Shown: positions 27,100 to 35,752, numbered from the stretch's first letter. The stretch is 62,628 bases of DNA from CAZHZT01 sp964537285 (GCA_964537285.1 CAZHZT010000019.1:1-62628); one strand, 5' to 3'. Numbers and translations are program-made. The notes: a model not told the origin generated them from the letters alone.

Positions 27100-27862
27100 T
27101 ATGGAACAAACGCTTAAACGTATAGCTTGGATTGTCGGCTTGTTTGGGATTGCTGCCCTTATCATTTCTGCTGTGGAATATAAAAAGGGAGGAACGGTAA
27201 GCAGCGTGCACATTAGTATTGATCCATTAGCTGATGGCAGTTTTTTTATCGATGAGAGTGATATTATGCTTGCAGTAGAAAGAAGCATGGGAAATCAATT
27301 GAAAGGACAAAAACTGGCAAGAGTAGACATTGACAGGGTGGAGCGGGTCCTGGAAGAAGATCCGTTTGTTCTGAATGCAGATGTGTTTGTAGATGCAGAG
27401 AATAGTATTCATATGAATATTGAACAAAGGGTACCCATTTTGAGGATTATTGATGAAGATGATGTGAGTTACTATCTCGATAAAGAGGGATCTCGCATGC
27501 CGCTTTCAAAACATTTTACAGCTCGTGTAATTGTCGCTACCGGCCAAATCCCTGCTTTTGATCCGGGGTTTAAAAAGAGAAAGGGAGATGTAATAAAAGG
27601 TCTGTTTGAACTGACACTAGAAATCTTGGAGCAACCTTTCTATCGGGCTTTAGTAGAGTCTATACACGTGGATAAAAGCAAAAAGGCGGTTTTAATTCCT
27701 AAAATTGGAAAGCAAAAAATAAAAATAGGGCGCCTGGAAAACATTCCGGGCAAACTGGAGCGATTGAAAATATTTTACGAAGAAGGAATCGCCTACGAAG
27801 GCTGGAATAAATACAAAACGATTGATGTACAGTTTGAAGGACAGGTGGTTTGTCAAAAATAA
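27086..27862 (+). CDS. ftsQ: Cell division protein FtsQ
   Basis: A 258-residue bitopic protein. The membrane helix is at about 10-29 (IAWIVGLFGIAALIISAV), a POTRA-like domain follows (FIDESDIMLAVERSMGNQLKGQKLARVDIDRVERVLEEDPFV begins at about 53), and a beta domain lies at 125-250. It overlaps murC by 14 bp and holds the classical ftsQ slot before ftsA. It links FtsL/B with the divisome. Confidence 0.9.
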   Translation: MAKNDMEQTLKRIAWIVGLFGIAALIISAVEYKKGGTVSSVHISIDPLADGSFFIDESDIMLAVERSMGNQLKGQKLARVDIDRVERVLEEDPFVLNADVFVDAENSIHMNIEQRVPILRIIDEDDVSYYLDKEGSRMPLSKHFTARVIVATGQIPAFDPGFKKRKGDVIKGLFELTLEILEQPFYRALVESIHVDKSKKAVLIPKIGKQKIKIGRLENIPGKLERLKIFYEEGIAYEGWNKYKTIDVQFEGQVVCQK

Positions 27863-27867
27863 AAACC

Positions 27868-27977
27868 GTTCTTTGACAAATTGTGTGGAACTTCAAAATG
27901 ATGAGCCTTGAATGCCCTGGTGGCTGAAGGGGTTATCATTTTTAAACTTCATTTTGTCACAATTTATGTCAAAGAAC
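27868..27977. repeat. 110-bp inverted repeat ending in GTTCTTTGACA, between ftsQ and ftsA
   Basis: GTTCTTTGACA begins at 27868 and its exact inverse TGTCAAAGAAC ends at 27977; pairing continues imperfectly (AAATTGTG, AACTTCA/TGAAGTT, ATGAT). The unit starts 6 bp after the ftsQ stop and ends 70 bp before ftsA. Flanks ATAAAAAC and ATAAAACT look like a decayed 8-bp target duplication, but this is not exact. Confidence 0.75.
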
Positions 27978-28046
27978 CATAAAACTAAAATGTAAACAAG
28001 GCTGCATGGCCAAATTTGTATTACAATCAGAAAACAGAACAACATT

Positions 28047-29372
28047 ATGATGGAAGGTAGGGAAGATCAAAAGAACAACAACATCACCGTTGCCCTTGAC
28101 ATAGGGACAACAAAGGTATGCGCAGTTGCCGGCCGAAAAAATGAACACGGGCAGATTGAGGTCCTCGGAGTAGGAAAGGTTAACTCCGAAGGGGTGCTTA
28201 GAGGTGTGGTTTCGAATATCGAAAAAACCGTGAGGGCCATCTCCGAAGCTGTTCAATCCGCTGAACGTGGATGTGGCCAAAAAATTAATGTTGTTCACGT
28301 CGGAATCGCAGGTCAACACATAAAAAGCTTGCAGCACAGAGGTATTCTTACTCGTGATAACGCGCATACAGAGATCAGCCGAACAGATATTGACCGCCTG
28401 ATCAATGATATGTATAAATTAGTGCTTCCTCCCGGGGATAAGATTCTTCACGTTATCCCTCAGGAGTATACCGTCGATAATGAGCAGGGTATTTTAGATC
28501 CTGTTGGTATGTCAGGGGTGCGTCTGGAAGCCAACTTCCATATCATTACCGGTCAAATTTCTGCTTCTAATAATATTAATCGTTGTGTACAACGTTGTGG
28601 ACTTAGAATTGCAGATACTACCCTTGAACCAATTGCTTCGGCTACGGCAGTGCTGAGTGAAGAAGAAAAAGAAGCGGGCGTTGCCTTGGTCGACATGGGG
28701 GGAGGAACAACGGATATTACTATCTTTCATGAAGGTATTATACGGCATACGGCTGTCATCCCCTTCGGAGGGAATGTAATTACTAAAGATATCAAGGAAG
28801 GATGCACGGTCATGCAGCATCAGGCGGAGAAGTTGAAAGTTAAGTTTGGTGCCGCTCTGGCGGAAGAAGTTTTTGATAACAGAATCATTACTATTCCTGG
28901 CTTAAAGGGGCACGCTCCAAAAGAAATTTCTGAAAAGAACCTGGCTCGTATCATCCAGGCAAGAGCAGAAGAAATCCTCGATTACGTCATGTGGGAAATC
29001 CAACGCTCTGGATATGAACGAAAGCTAATCGGTGGAATTGTACTTACCGGTGGTGGAGCCTTGTTAAAAGATATCGAAAAATTAACTGCATACCACACTG
29101 GTATGTATACCCGCATTGGTATTCCAATTGAACGTTTAGCGCATGGATATCAGGAACAGATCTGCAATCCAATCTTTTCTACTGCAATTGGATTGCTATC
29201 CAGAGGCATTGAACAACGCGAACTTGGAAAAATTCGCTACGAACAAATGCAGGAACCAGAGAAAGACAATCCAGAAGAAACGCCTACTGTAGAAGAAGGC
29301 AACAAGTGGTACGAGCAATTATTCAAGAGAACTAAAGAATGGTTCGAAACAGAACCCGATACCGAATTTTAA
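28047..29372 (+). CDS. ftsA: Cell division protein FtsA
   Basis: A 441-residue actin-like ATPase that tethers FtsZ to the membrane. Actin-fold motifs are VALDIGTTKVCAV (phosphate 1), ALVDMGGGTTDITIF (phosphate 2) and GGIVLTGGGALLKDIE (adenosine). The C-terminus KWYEQLFKRTKEWFE is the amphipathic membrane-targeting helix. It is separated from ftsQ by a repeat, so it may have its own promoter. Confidence 0.96.
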   Translation: MMEGREDQKNNNITVALDIGTTKVCAVAGRKNEHGQIEVLGVGKVNSEGVLRGVVSNIEKTVRAISEAVQSAERGCGQKINVVHVGIAGQHIKSLQHRGILTRDNAHTEISRTDIDRLINDMYKLVLPPGDKILHVIPQEYTVDNEQGILDPVGMSGVRLEANFHIITGQISASNNINRCVQRCGLRIADTTLEPIASATAVLSEEEKEAGVALVDMGGGTTDITIFHEGIIRHTAVIPFGGNVITKDIKEGCTVMQHQAEKLKVKFGAALAEEVFDNRIITIPGLKGHAPKEISEKNLARIIQARAEEILDYVMWEIQRSGYERKLIGGIVLTGGGALLKDIEKLTAYHTGMYTRIGIPIERLAHGYQEQICNPIFSTAIGLLSRGIEQRELGKIRYEQMQEPEKDNPEETPTVEEGNKWYEQLFKRTKEWFETEPDTEF

Positions 29373-29398
29373 CTTAGAAGCATTAGCAATGAACAGCA

Positions 29399-29480
29399 GA
29401 AAAAGGGCGCAGCCCTTTTAAAAAAAGCTCCGCTAGGAGCGACGTAAATTGGCCTGGCGGCGCAAGCCCCAAGCTTTAAA
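29399..29480. repeat. Hairpin-centred repeat between ftsA and ftsZ
   Basis: An 8-bp stem (AAAAGGGC, loop GCA, 29401-29419) is followed by a second stem GCTCC-GCTA-GGAGC (29427-29440) and GACGTAAATTGG. The second part resembles the arms of the repeats at 1-188 and 12281-12480. It may attenuate or adjust ftsZ transcription. Confidence 0.55.
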
Positions 29481-29524
29481 GGAAGAAAAACAGCAAACAC
29501 ATTCTTAATATTAAACTTAGCGCT

Positions 29525-30955
29525 ATGCAATTTGAATTGCCAAAGGAGGAAGGATCAATAATCAAAGTCATTGGTGTCGGGGGCGGAGGAAGCAATGCCG
29601 TGACCCACATGTTTAACCAGGGAATTCACGGTGTGGACTTCGCGATTTGCAATACAGATTCGCAGGCCATGGAGTTAAGCCCCGTACCTGTGAAAATTCA
29701 ATTGGGCCCTACCTTAACGGAAGGCCGTGGAGCAGGTTCCAAACCAAATGTCGGCCGCCAGGCCTGCCTTGAGTCTCTGGAGGAAGTCGTCGCCTTCCTG
29801 GAAAACGGTACAAAAATGTTATTTGTAACCGCTGGTATGGGTGGTGGAACGGGTACCGGAGCAGCCCCTATTATTGCCAAGACTTCTAAAGAATTGGATG
29901 TTCTGACGGTTGGTATTGTTACCTTACCTTTCTCCTTCGAAGGGCGTCGACGCATTCAACAGGCTATGGACGGCCTTCAGGAACTAAAGAAAAATGTCGA
30001 TACACTTATTATTATCTCTAATGATAAACTCAGAGAGATCCACAGTAATTTTACCTTGTCTGAAGCTTTTGGGCAAGCTGATAATATCTTGAGCACCGCC
30101 GCTAAAGGGATTGCCGAAATCATCACGGTTCCTGGTTATGTAAACGTTGACTTTGAGGATGTCAATACCGTTATGCGCGATAGTGGTGTCGCTATTATGG
30201 GAACGGCCGTGGCCGAAGGCGATGACCGTGCAAAACGCGCCGTTGATGAAGCATTAAGCTCTCCTCTTCTCGAGGACAATGATATCCAGGGCGCTCAACA
30301 TATCCTGCTCAATATTGCCTCTGGTGCTAAAGAGGTTACAATGGAGGAAATTTTCCAGATCACCGAGTTCGTGCAAGAGGAAGCGGGCTATGGAACAGAC
30401 CTTATCTGGGGTAATTGTTATGACGAAAGCCTGGGCAATAAGCTTGCGGTTACCGTTATTGCCACTGGTTTTGAGAGCTTGAGTCCAAATAAAGCCGGGG
30501 CTGAAGAAGACAAGAAGATCAAAGTCTCTCTCGATGATGATGTAGCAAATCGCAACGAACCTCAAAAAAGGATTTTTGATAAAGGCTATAATCAAGGAGA
30601 ACAGGCGAATATCTTTGAATTCGATAATATTCCGCCTACAAGAAAACCGTTTCGCCCAATAAGTGATGAACCGTATGCGGAAGAATCCAAACCATCTCAT
30701 GACGAGCAGGTGCGCAAAGCGTATTCCAGAGAGGAAATTCAACGCCGCAGACGTTTAAGAGAGCTGAAGCCCAAGCTCAATAATCCAAGAACAGTCAATG
30801 AACTGGAAAACCAGCCGGCTTATCTAAGAAGAGGCGTACACCTTGAAGATCCACCGCATTCTTCTGAAAAGGAGGTCTCCAAGTGGACCATCAGCGATGA
30901 TGAGGATCCGGAGATTCGCTCGAATAATTCTTTCTTGCATGATAACGTGGATTAG
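29525..30955 (+). CDS. ftsZ: Cell division GTPase FtsZ
   Basis: A 476-residue tubulin homologue. GVGGGGSNAVTHM opens the Rossmann domain, the tubulin signature is GGGTGTGAAPII, and the T7 loop is within FEDVNTVMRDSGVAIMG. Residues of about 320-465 are a charged linker, and the end NNSFLHDNVD is the conserved C-terminal peptide form seen in Bacteroidota. It polymerises into the Z-ring. It is the last gene of the cluster. Confidence 0.97.
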   Translation: MQFELPKEEGSIIKVIGVGGGGSNAVTHMFNQGIHGVDFAICNTDSQAMELSPVPVKIQLGPTLTEGRGAGSKPNVGRQACLESLEEVVAFLENGTKMLFVTAGMGGGTGTGAAPIIAKTSKELDVLTVGIVTLPFSFEGRRRIQQAMDGLQELKKNVDTLIIISNDKLREIHSNFTLSEAFGQADNILSTAAKGIAEIITVPGYVNVDFEDVNTVMRDSGVAIMGTAVAEGDDRAKRAVDEALSSPLLEDNDIQGAQHILLNIASGAKEVTMEEIFQITEFVQEEAGYGTDLIWGNCYDESLGNKLAVTVIATGFESLSPNKAGAEEDKKIKVSLDDDVANRNEPQKRIFDKGYNQGEQANIFEFDNIPPTRKPFRPISDEPYAEESKPSHDEQVRKAYSREEIQRRRRLRELKPKLNNPRTVNELENQPAYLRRGVHLEDPPHSSEKEVSKWTISDDEDPEIRSNNSFLHDNVD

Positions 30956-30966
30956 GTGTAAATGAA

Positions 30967-31150
30967 TAGACTTGTTCTGTAGCTGCTGATGGAGCGTAAT
31001 TGACCAAATTTTATTTTAGACAAGGCGAAAAACGCAGGCATGACTTGTCCCGAACGCCTTCGGGAGCCATAGCTACGTCGAGTATTTTCAACGCAGTATA
31101 AAATAAAATTTGGCAATTTAAGCCCATTGATCAGCTGCAGAACAAGTCTA
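30967..31150. repeat. 184-bp imperfect palindromic repeat after ftsZ
   Basis: The ends TAGACTTGTTCTG and CAGAACAAGTCTA are exact inverses; pairing continues through AAATTTTATTTTA to a centre with ACGCCTTCGGGAGCC and CGTAGC. A lone ACTTGTTCTGTA end occurs at 38223. No target duplication was seen. Confidence 0.7.
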
Positions 31151-31159
31151 ATAAAAAGA

Positions 31160-31288
31160 GGCTGACTCATAAGGATAATTTCTTTTGAGAGACGTTTTTT
31201 TAAAAATTTTTAGTAAAAATTTTTAAAAAAACGTCTCTCAAAAAAGTAAATTTCCTGCTAAGCGCAACGAACCTGCTTATGAGACAGC
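31160..31288. terminator. Terminator region with 30-bp-arm palindrome, ftsZ / permease
   Basis: Core arms 31183-31212 and 31214-31243 are perfect inverses with a one-base loop. An outer pair (GGCTGACTCATAAG and its inverse with one mismatch) brackets the core. It separates the convergent ftsZ and AI-2E-family genes. Confidence 0.8.
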
Positions 31289-31295
31289 CCTTTTT

Positions 31296-32399
31296 TTATT
31301 CATTTACACCATTATACTTCTTCTCCTGCCGCACAATAAACCGCTTATAATAGGACAAGATCAATGTTGTCATAGGTAAGGCAATGATCATCCCCAAAAT
31401 ACCCAATAAAGTCCCCCATATCGAAAGTGAAAGCAGGATGATGGCCGGGTCAAGCCCTGTTAGATTGCCCATTACTCTTGGAGTAATAATAGCATCCTGA
31501 AGCAATTGAACGATCGTGAAAACCAGAAGAATGAGTCCCATCACTAACCAAAAGTTGAGCCCCGATTCCATGCTATACAGAACGCCGAGCAGAAAAGCAG
31601 GTATAAAGCCCGCATTTTGAAGGTAGGGGACATAATTGAGCAAGCCTACAAAGATGCCTAAAGCAATACCTAAAGGCAAGCCGATAAGTTTGAAGCCGAC
31701 GGCAAAAAGAATGCATACCGCTATGACAATTTTGGTCTGTGCCCTGAAATAAGCTTCCATGCCATCCTGTAAGTCATCCGCCAGCATTAATACCGAAGAC
31801 CTGTACTTGGGCGGGATCAATGCCTTCCAGTCGCTGCCTATATCTTCGTAATCCATCAGGATGAATACCAAATATAGCAGGATGACCACAATGGTTACCA
31901 AGCCCCCTAATAAGCCGAAAATACCTGAAAAGGTCCTGCTGAAGCCTTCCCAAACATAGCCCAGGGCTTCTTTCATATTTTCTCCTTTAGCCAGTTCGTG
32001 CACCTCCCTGGATTGAAGTAAAGCTTGTATTTTCTCCTGAATATTGTCGGGAATGATAGATGGAAGGCTTAGCTGACCAGCATATTCATTCGCCAGGACT
32101 ACAAACTTCGAAGCCTCTGAACTTATTGTTGGTGCTAGTATTGCCCAAATACTACTAAAAATAATCGTTAGTGAAATAAGGGTGGCGAAAATAGCCAGTA
32201 CGCGGTTTTTTAACCTGAGCTTATATTGAAAAAAGGTGACGATTGGATAAATAAGATAGGCTAGCAAAGCAGCTACAAAAAAAGGCAATAAGGCGCTGCT
32301 TAAATAGTTTACCAAAACGAATATGCCGATTATTACGAATATTGTAAAAGCAATTCGAATGAACCGATCAAAAGTAATGGGTTGATCTTGGTCTAACAT
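31296..32399 (-). CDS. AI-2E family transporter (PerM-like permease)
   Basis: A 367-residue membrane protein with about eight helices in the AI-2E/PerM/TqsA fold. Recognisable blocks are FFVAALLAYLIYPIV near 40, the central amphipathic region PTISSEASKFVVLANEY to 150, and the C-terminal LPLGIALGIFVGLLNYVPYLQNAGFIPAF with ITPRVMGNLTGLDPAII. The family exports varied small molecules or ions; the substrate is not predictable here. It follows xseB by 5 bp, so it is probably co-transcribed with xseAB. Confidence 0.88.
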   Translation of the reverse strand: MLDQDQPITFDRFIRIAFTIFVIIGIFVLVNYLSSALLPFFVAALLAYLIYPIVTFFQYKLRLKNRVLAIFATLISLTIIFSSIWAILAPTISSEASKFVVLANEYAGQLSLPSIIPDNIQEKIQALLQSREVHELAKGENMKEALGYVWEGFSRTFSGIFGLLGGLVTIVVILLYLVFILMDYEDIGSDWKALIPPKYRSSVLMLADDLQDGMEAYFRAQTKIVIAVCILFAVGFKLIGLPLGIALGIFVGLLNYVPYLQNAGFIPAFLLGVLYSMESGLNFWLVMGLILLVFTIVQLLQDAIITPRVMGNLTGLDPAIILLSLSIWGTLLGILGMIIALPMTTLILSYYKRFIVRQEKKYNGVNE

Positions 32400-32404
32400 A
32401 GTGG

Positions 32405-32590
32405 TTAAGGATTGTCTTCAAAAATATCGTTTATTGTTTTTTCGGTATCACGGAGTTTTTCCTTGCAGAAATGGAGCAGTTCCGCCGCTCTTTTCATCTT
32501 AACCGATAAATTATCAATACTAATGACGTCCTCTTCCAGCTCGGAAATAATTTGTTCTAATTCAGTTAAGGCTTTATCGTAGCTATTCAT
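32405..32590 (-). CDS. xseB: Exodeoxyribonuclease VII small subunit
   Basis: A 61-residue two-helix protein (YDKALTELEQIISELEEDVI, then LSVKMKRAAELLHFCKEKL) of the usual XseB size. The ATG at 32590 overlaps the 3' end of xseA by 8 bp; the longer frame to 32632 lies in xseA and is not used. Several copies bind each XseA chain to form exonuclease VII. Confidence 0.9.
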   Translation of the reverse strand: MNSYDKALTELEQIISELEEDVISIDNLSVKMKRAAELLHFCKEKLRDTEKTINDIFEDNP

Positions 32591-33827
32591 TCGTTTCCAG
32601 GTTTTCGACTTTACTCCATAAATTTCCTCCATCGAACATCGTTCGAAGCTGCTCTCCCGGCAAAGGTAAATTGTTTTTACTTAAAATAGTGCCGTTTTCT
32701 TTAGTTGTTATGCTATATCCTCTCTTCAGAAGTTGTTGCGGATCCAGAAGTTGGTGTAAGCGATCTAGCTCTTCAAGTTTGAAACGTGCCTGCTGTAGCT
32801 TGAGTTTCAGGTGTAATTTCATTTGATTTTCTAATCTGTCGATTTTTCTCCGTTGATTTTGAGTGCCTTGACTAGCAATTAATGGAAGGCGGCGATCCAG
32901 ATTCTGTAAAAGTTGTTCTTCTTTTTTGATAATATGGCTGGTCAAATTATTTAAATAAGCTTCCATTTGCAACAGCTTTGATTCAAAATTGAAATTGTGT
33001 TGGATAATAAAGTCAGCAACAGCAGTAGGTGTTTTTAGGGCTGAGTGGGCTGTTTGATCCAGTACGCTTTGATCAACATCATGCCCGATTCCGCTGATTA
33101 CGGGAAGGGGAAACTGTGCTACGGCTTTGGCGATTTCGAGGCTGTCAAATGCGAGAAGGTCCAGTTTTGCTCCGCCGCCCCTTACAATAGTAACACAGTC
33201 AAAACGATCTGACGTATTCTGAATTTCCTTTAGTTTTCGTAAAATCTCTTTTTCTGCAAACATGCCCTGGACGCTGGCAGGAAAGAGAGTCGTTTGAATG
33301 TCGTAGCCAAAGGGATTTTGGTTAAGATGGCTTTTCAAATCTATGTAACCGACGGCTTCTTCGGATGATATGACAGCAATTCGTTGCAACACTTTTGGCA
33401 GAGGAAGCAGACTGTTTAAGCCAAGCAGGTTCAGACGTTTTAAGGTTTGGATTATCTTCTTTCGCTTTAGGGAAAGGGCTCCTTCGGCGAAACTGGGGTC
33501 TACGTCCACAACGATGAGTTTAAGGCCATATCGTTCATGGAAATTCACTTCAACTTTCAGGGGTAAAAAGGTTCCTTCTTGCAGGAAGTCTTGAAAAAAT
33601 AAATGAATTTTTTGCAACTCCTGAAATTGTTTCCTCCAAATAACGGCCTGTGCTTTGGCTAAAATGTCAAAATGATCGGGATGCTTTTCCACCAAGTCCA
33701 GGTAAATATGCCCTCTGGATTGCCCGATGGAAGCTATCTCAGCTTCAATCCAAACCGGGTTCTGAAAATTCAAGGCAACGACTCGCCTTATATATTCGTT
33801 TAGTTGATATAATGAATAGCGTTCCAT
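32583..33827 (-). CDS. xseA: Exodeoxyribonuclease VII large subunit
   Basis: A 414-residue XseA. The N-terminal OB-fold has VWIEAEIASIGQSRGHIYLDLVEK; the catalytic part has IAVISSEEAVGYIDL, VTIVRGGGAKLDLLAFDS and PVISGIGHDVDQSVLD, followed by a long coiled coil and the C-terminal RGYSITTKENGTIL. It degrades single-stranded DNA from both ends. The leader carries TATCAAAGAAC about 21 nt before the start. Confidence 0.95.
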   Translation of the reverse strand: MERYSLYQLNEYIRRVVALNFQNPVWIEAEIASIGQSRGHIYLDLVEKHPDHFDILAKAQAVIWRKQFQELQKIHLFFQDFLQEGTFLPLKVEVNFHERYGLKLIVVDVDPSFAEGALSLKRKKIIQTLKRLNLLGLNSLLPLPKVLQRIAVISSEEAVGYIDLKSHLNQNPFGYDIQTTLFPASVQGMFAEKEILRKLKEIQNTSDRFDCVTIVRGGGAKLDLLAFDSLEIAKAVAQFPLPVISGIGHDVDQSVLDQTAHSALKTPTAVADFIIQHNFNFESKLLQMEAYLNNLTSHIIKKEEQLLQNLDRRLPLIASQGTQNQRRKIDRLENQMKLHLKLKLQQARFKLEELDRLHQLLDPQQLLKRGYSITTKENGTILSKNNLPLPGEQLRTMFDGGNLWSKVENLETNE

Positions 33828-33838
33828 GCGTTACAAAA

Positions 33839-34302
33839 TTAATTTACGTTCTTTGATAAACATGAGTCATCCCGAATTTTCGGGATGATTCATGTTTCGT
33901 GAAAAATATTTACAAATACTTGTTAGCCAAGGCTATATCTACTTTTTTCTTGATAAAAAAGTAGCAAAAAATCAAGGCTGTATTCAATTCTTAACGCTTT
34001 TTGAAAGGTTGGCCGCCTAAAATGAATAAACTCGCCGGGGCTCAAACAGTATTCATTTTTTGGTAGTGGGGTGAATTCGTTGATACATAGTTTTCAAAGC
34101 CCCATTTTAAAAGGTTTGCAAGCAACTATCCACATTTTTGACCCACTACCCATTTTTTAACGGCTGCCAACCTTCCAAAAAGCTAAATTGAATAAGGCCG
34201 GTTCTGAAGCATTGATTTACAGCACCTATTTTTAATCACCGTGACAACATGAAGTTCCTTAAAATTCGGGATGACTCATGTTTATCAAAGAACCTTAATT
34301 TA
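33839..34302. mobile_element. ~350-bp inverted-repeat element A with 8-bp target duplication (plus nested insert)
   Basis: 33848-33880 and 34261-34293 are perfect 33-bp inverse terminal repeats beginning GTTCTTTGATAAACATGAG. Outside a single C on each side, TTAATTTA is repeated at 33839-33846 and 34295-34302. The interior contains a hairpin with CTACTTTTTT arms at 33938-33964. A 89-bp element with its duplication is inserted at 34054-34158. Element B at 50388-50718 is the same sequence in reverse. There is no reading frame. Confidence 0.8.
34054..34158. mobile_element. 89-bp miniature element, copy 3, nested in element A
   Basis: The element is 34062-34150, again exactly 89 bp, with GGTAGTGGG ends. 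CATTTTTT flanks it at 34054-34061 and 34151-34158. It aligns without gaps to copy 1 near both ends (GAAT.CGTTGAT) but the middle has diverged. Element B retains the uninterrupted site, AAAAAATG once at 50510-50517. Confidence 0.85.
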
Positions 34303-34350
34303 ATGTGTATAAGTTCAATACTCTACTACTTATTAATTTGGGAAGTCCTT

Positions 34351-34740
34351 AAAGCAGGCCGTTAGGCCTGCCTGATCGTAGCCCTGGGTTCTCCCAGGGA
34401 AAAGGTTATTCTATATAGTTTCTTCCGCGTAGCGGTAGCATAAATGCCGTCAACTTAAGCTCTTTACAGCCCGGCACTTCAGTGCCGGGGGGAATAATTG
34501 TCAGATTGGGCTTTAGCCTTTTTGTTATTAATGGGCTAAAGCCCTGATGAACCTAAGCACTGCACCTGGCGCTAAAGCGCCAGGCAAAGAAAAAGCTTAA
34601 GTTGACGACATTGAGCGGTAGTACACTACACCAGATTAATAACCTGTGATGTGCTTCTGCTACGCGGAAAAAATTAGGTAGAATAACCTTTCCCCAGGAA
34701 GACCAGGGGCTACGATCAGGCAGACCTAACGGCCTGCTTT
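34351..34740. repeat. 390-bp compound imperfect palindrome
   Basis: The outer arms AAAGCAGGCCGTTAGGC and GACCTAACGGCCTGCTTT pair, and the inverse match runs on (CTGATCGTAGCC, AGGTTATTCTA, TTCCGCGTAGC, GTCAACTTAAGC) with one insertion of about 45 bp in the right arm. Each arm itself holds small hairpins (CCCGGCACTTCAGTGCCGGG; GGCGCTAAAGCGCC). No reading frame or duplication was seen. It fills the 1.06-kb gene-free stretch with element A. Confidence 0.7.
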
Positions 34741-34890
34741 TTGTTCTAAAACCGTTTACCAAATGAAATCATCCAGAACCCAAAAACTTATTATTTGACA
34801 GTTAATCATAAGAAAAAAAATTAAAATCACTTTTAATTCCCAACCTTTCAGCTCTATACCAACGTCTTTAAAACTAAAAAAACAATTAAG

Positions 34891-35580
34891 ATGAAAAAAA
34901 ACTTTTTGCTGCTTCCTTTACTCTGCCTAATTTTTTCTTTAGGAAACCTTAATGCTCAAAATGAAATGCCTGCTATTGGGCACGAAGTAGGGGTTAATGC
35001 CACCTTTTTCGTTAAAGAATTCTTAAGCCTGAACGAAGATGATCCCGATTTTGAACCTTATTCCTTATATTACAAACTCCTAAACAATAATGCAGAAATG
35101 GCCTTCCGGTTCGGTTTGGGGCTTTCGATTGACAATTCCACGGAGAAGCAAAATAGTGGGAACCAAAACGAACCAGAACGAAAAGATAAGGCATCGTCTT
35201 TCAATTTGCGGCTCGGGGCTGAAAAACAATTTCCGATCGGGAAAAAATGGCTGGCATATCTGGGAGGTGATTTTGTGTATCAGCAACAAAGTTCGGAGCG
35301 CAATATTGTGGATCCCTTTTTTTCCAGTACCACCACAGAATTTGATCAAAGCCTTTTGGGAGGCGGCCCTGTGATTGGTGTACAATTCAAAATAAATGAG
35401 CGTATCCGTTTATCAACAGAAACCAGCCTTTATTATTTATCAGGTACGGAAACCAGCACGATCAGGTTTGAAGAAGACTTTCCTACTATTGAGCCCATTG
35501 AAGATATTGAAACAGAGACGGACATGGAGAACTTATTGATCAATTTACCGAGTTCAGTATATTTTAGCATTGTTTTTTAA
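34891..35580 (+). CDS. Outer-membrane beta-barrel-like protein
   Basis: A 229-residue protein with a signal peptide (FLLLPLLCLIFSLGNLNAQ). The rest alternates in a barrel-like way (AEMAFRFGLGLSIDNS, FNLRLGAEKQFPIGKKWLAYLGGDFVYQQ, SLLGGGPVIGVQFKINERIRLSTETSLYYLSG) and ends in a strand with terminal Phe (SVYFSIVF), usual for outer-membrane barrels. I do not recognise a named family. It is a single gene ended by a hairpin at 35601. Confidence 0.7.
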   Translation: MKKNFLLLPLLCLIFSLGNLNAQNEMPAIGHEVGVNATFFVKEFLSLNEDDPDFEPYSLYYKLLNNNAEMAFRFGLGLSIDNSTEKQNSGNQNEPERKDKASSFNLRLGAEKQFPIGKKWLAYLGGDFVYQQQSSERNIVDPFFSSTTTEFDQSLLGGGPVIGVQFKINERIRLSTETSLYYLSGTETSTIRFEEDFPTIEPIEDIETETDMENLLINLPSSVYFSIVF

Positions 35581-35600
35581 ATAACCTAAGTTGTGATTAA

Positions 35601-35634
35601 GTAACAGCCCAAAAACTTATTTTGGGGCTGTTAC
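35601..35634 (+). terminator. Terminator hairpin
   Basis: GTAACAGCCC-AAAA pairs with TTTTGGGGCTGTTAC with one bulge, 20 bp after the stop of the barrel-like gene. Confidence 0.65.
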
Positions 35635-35752
35635 TAAAAGGGAAAAGGTTAACGAGGAATAAAGGCTTTTTGCTATTTTTAATCGAGTACCCTGTTCCCT
35701 TGACTGTTAAACCGCAACTTAAGGATTACAAAAATTTTAAAAATCACCCCTT

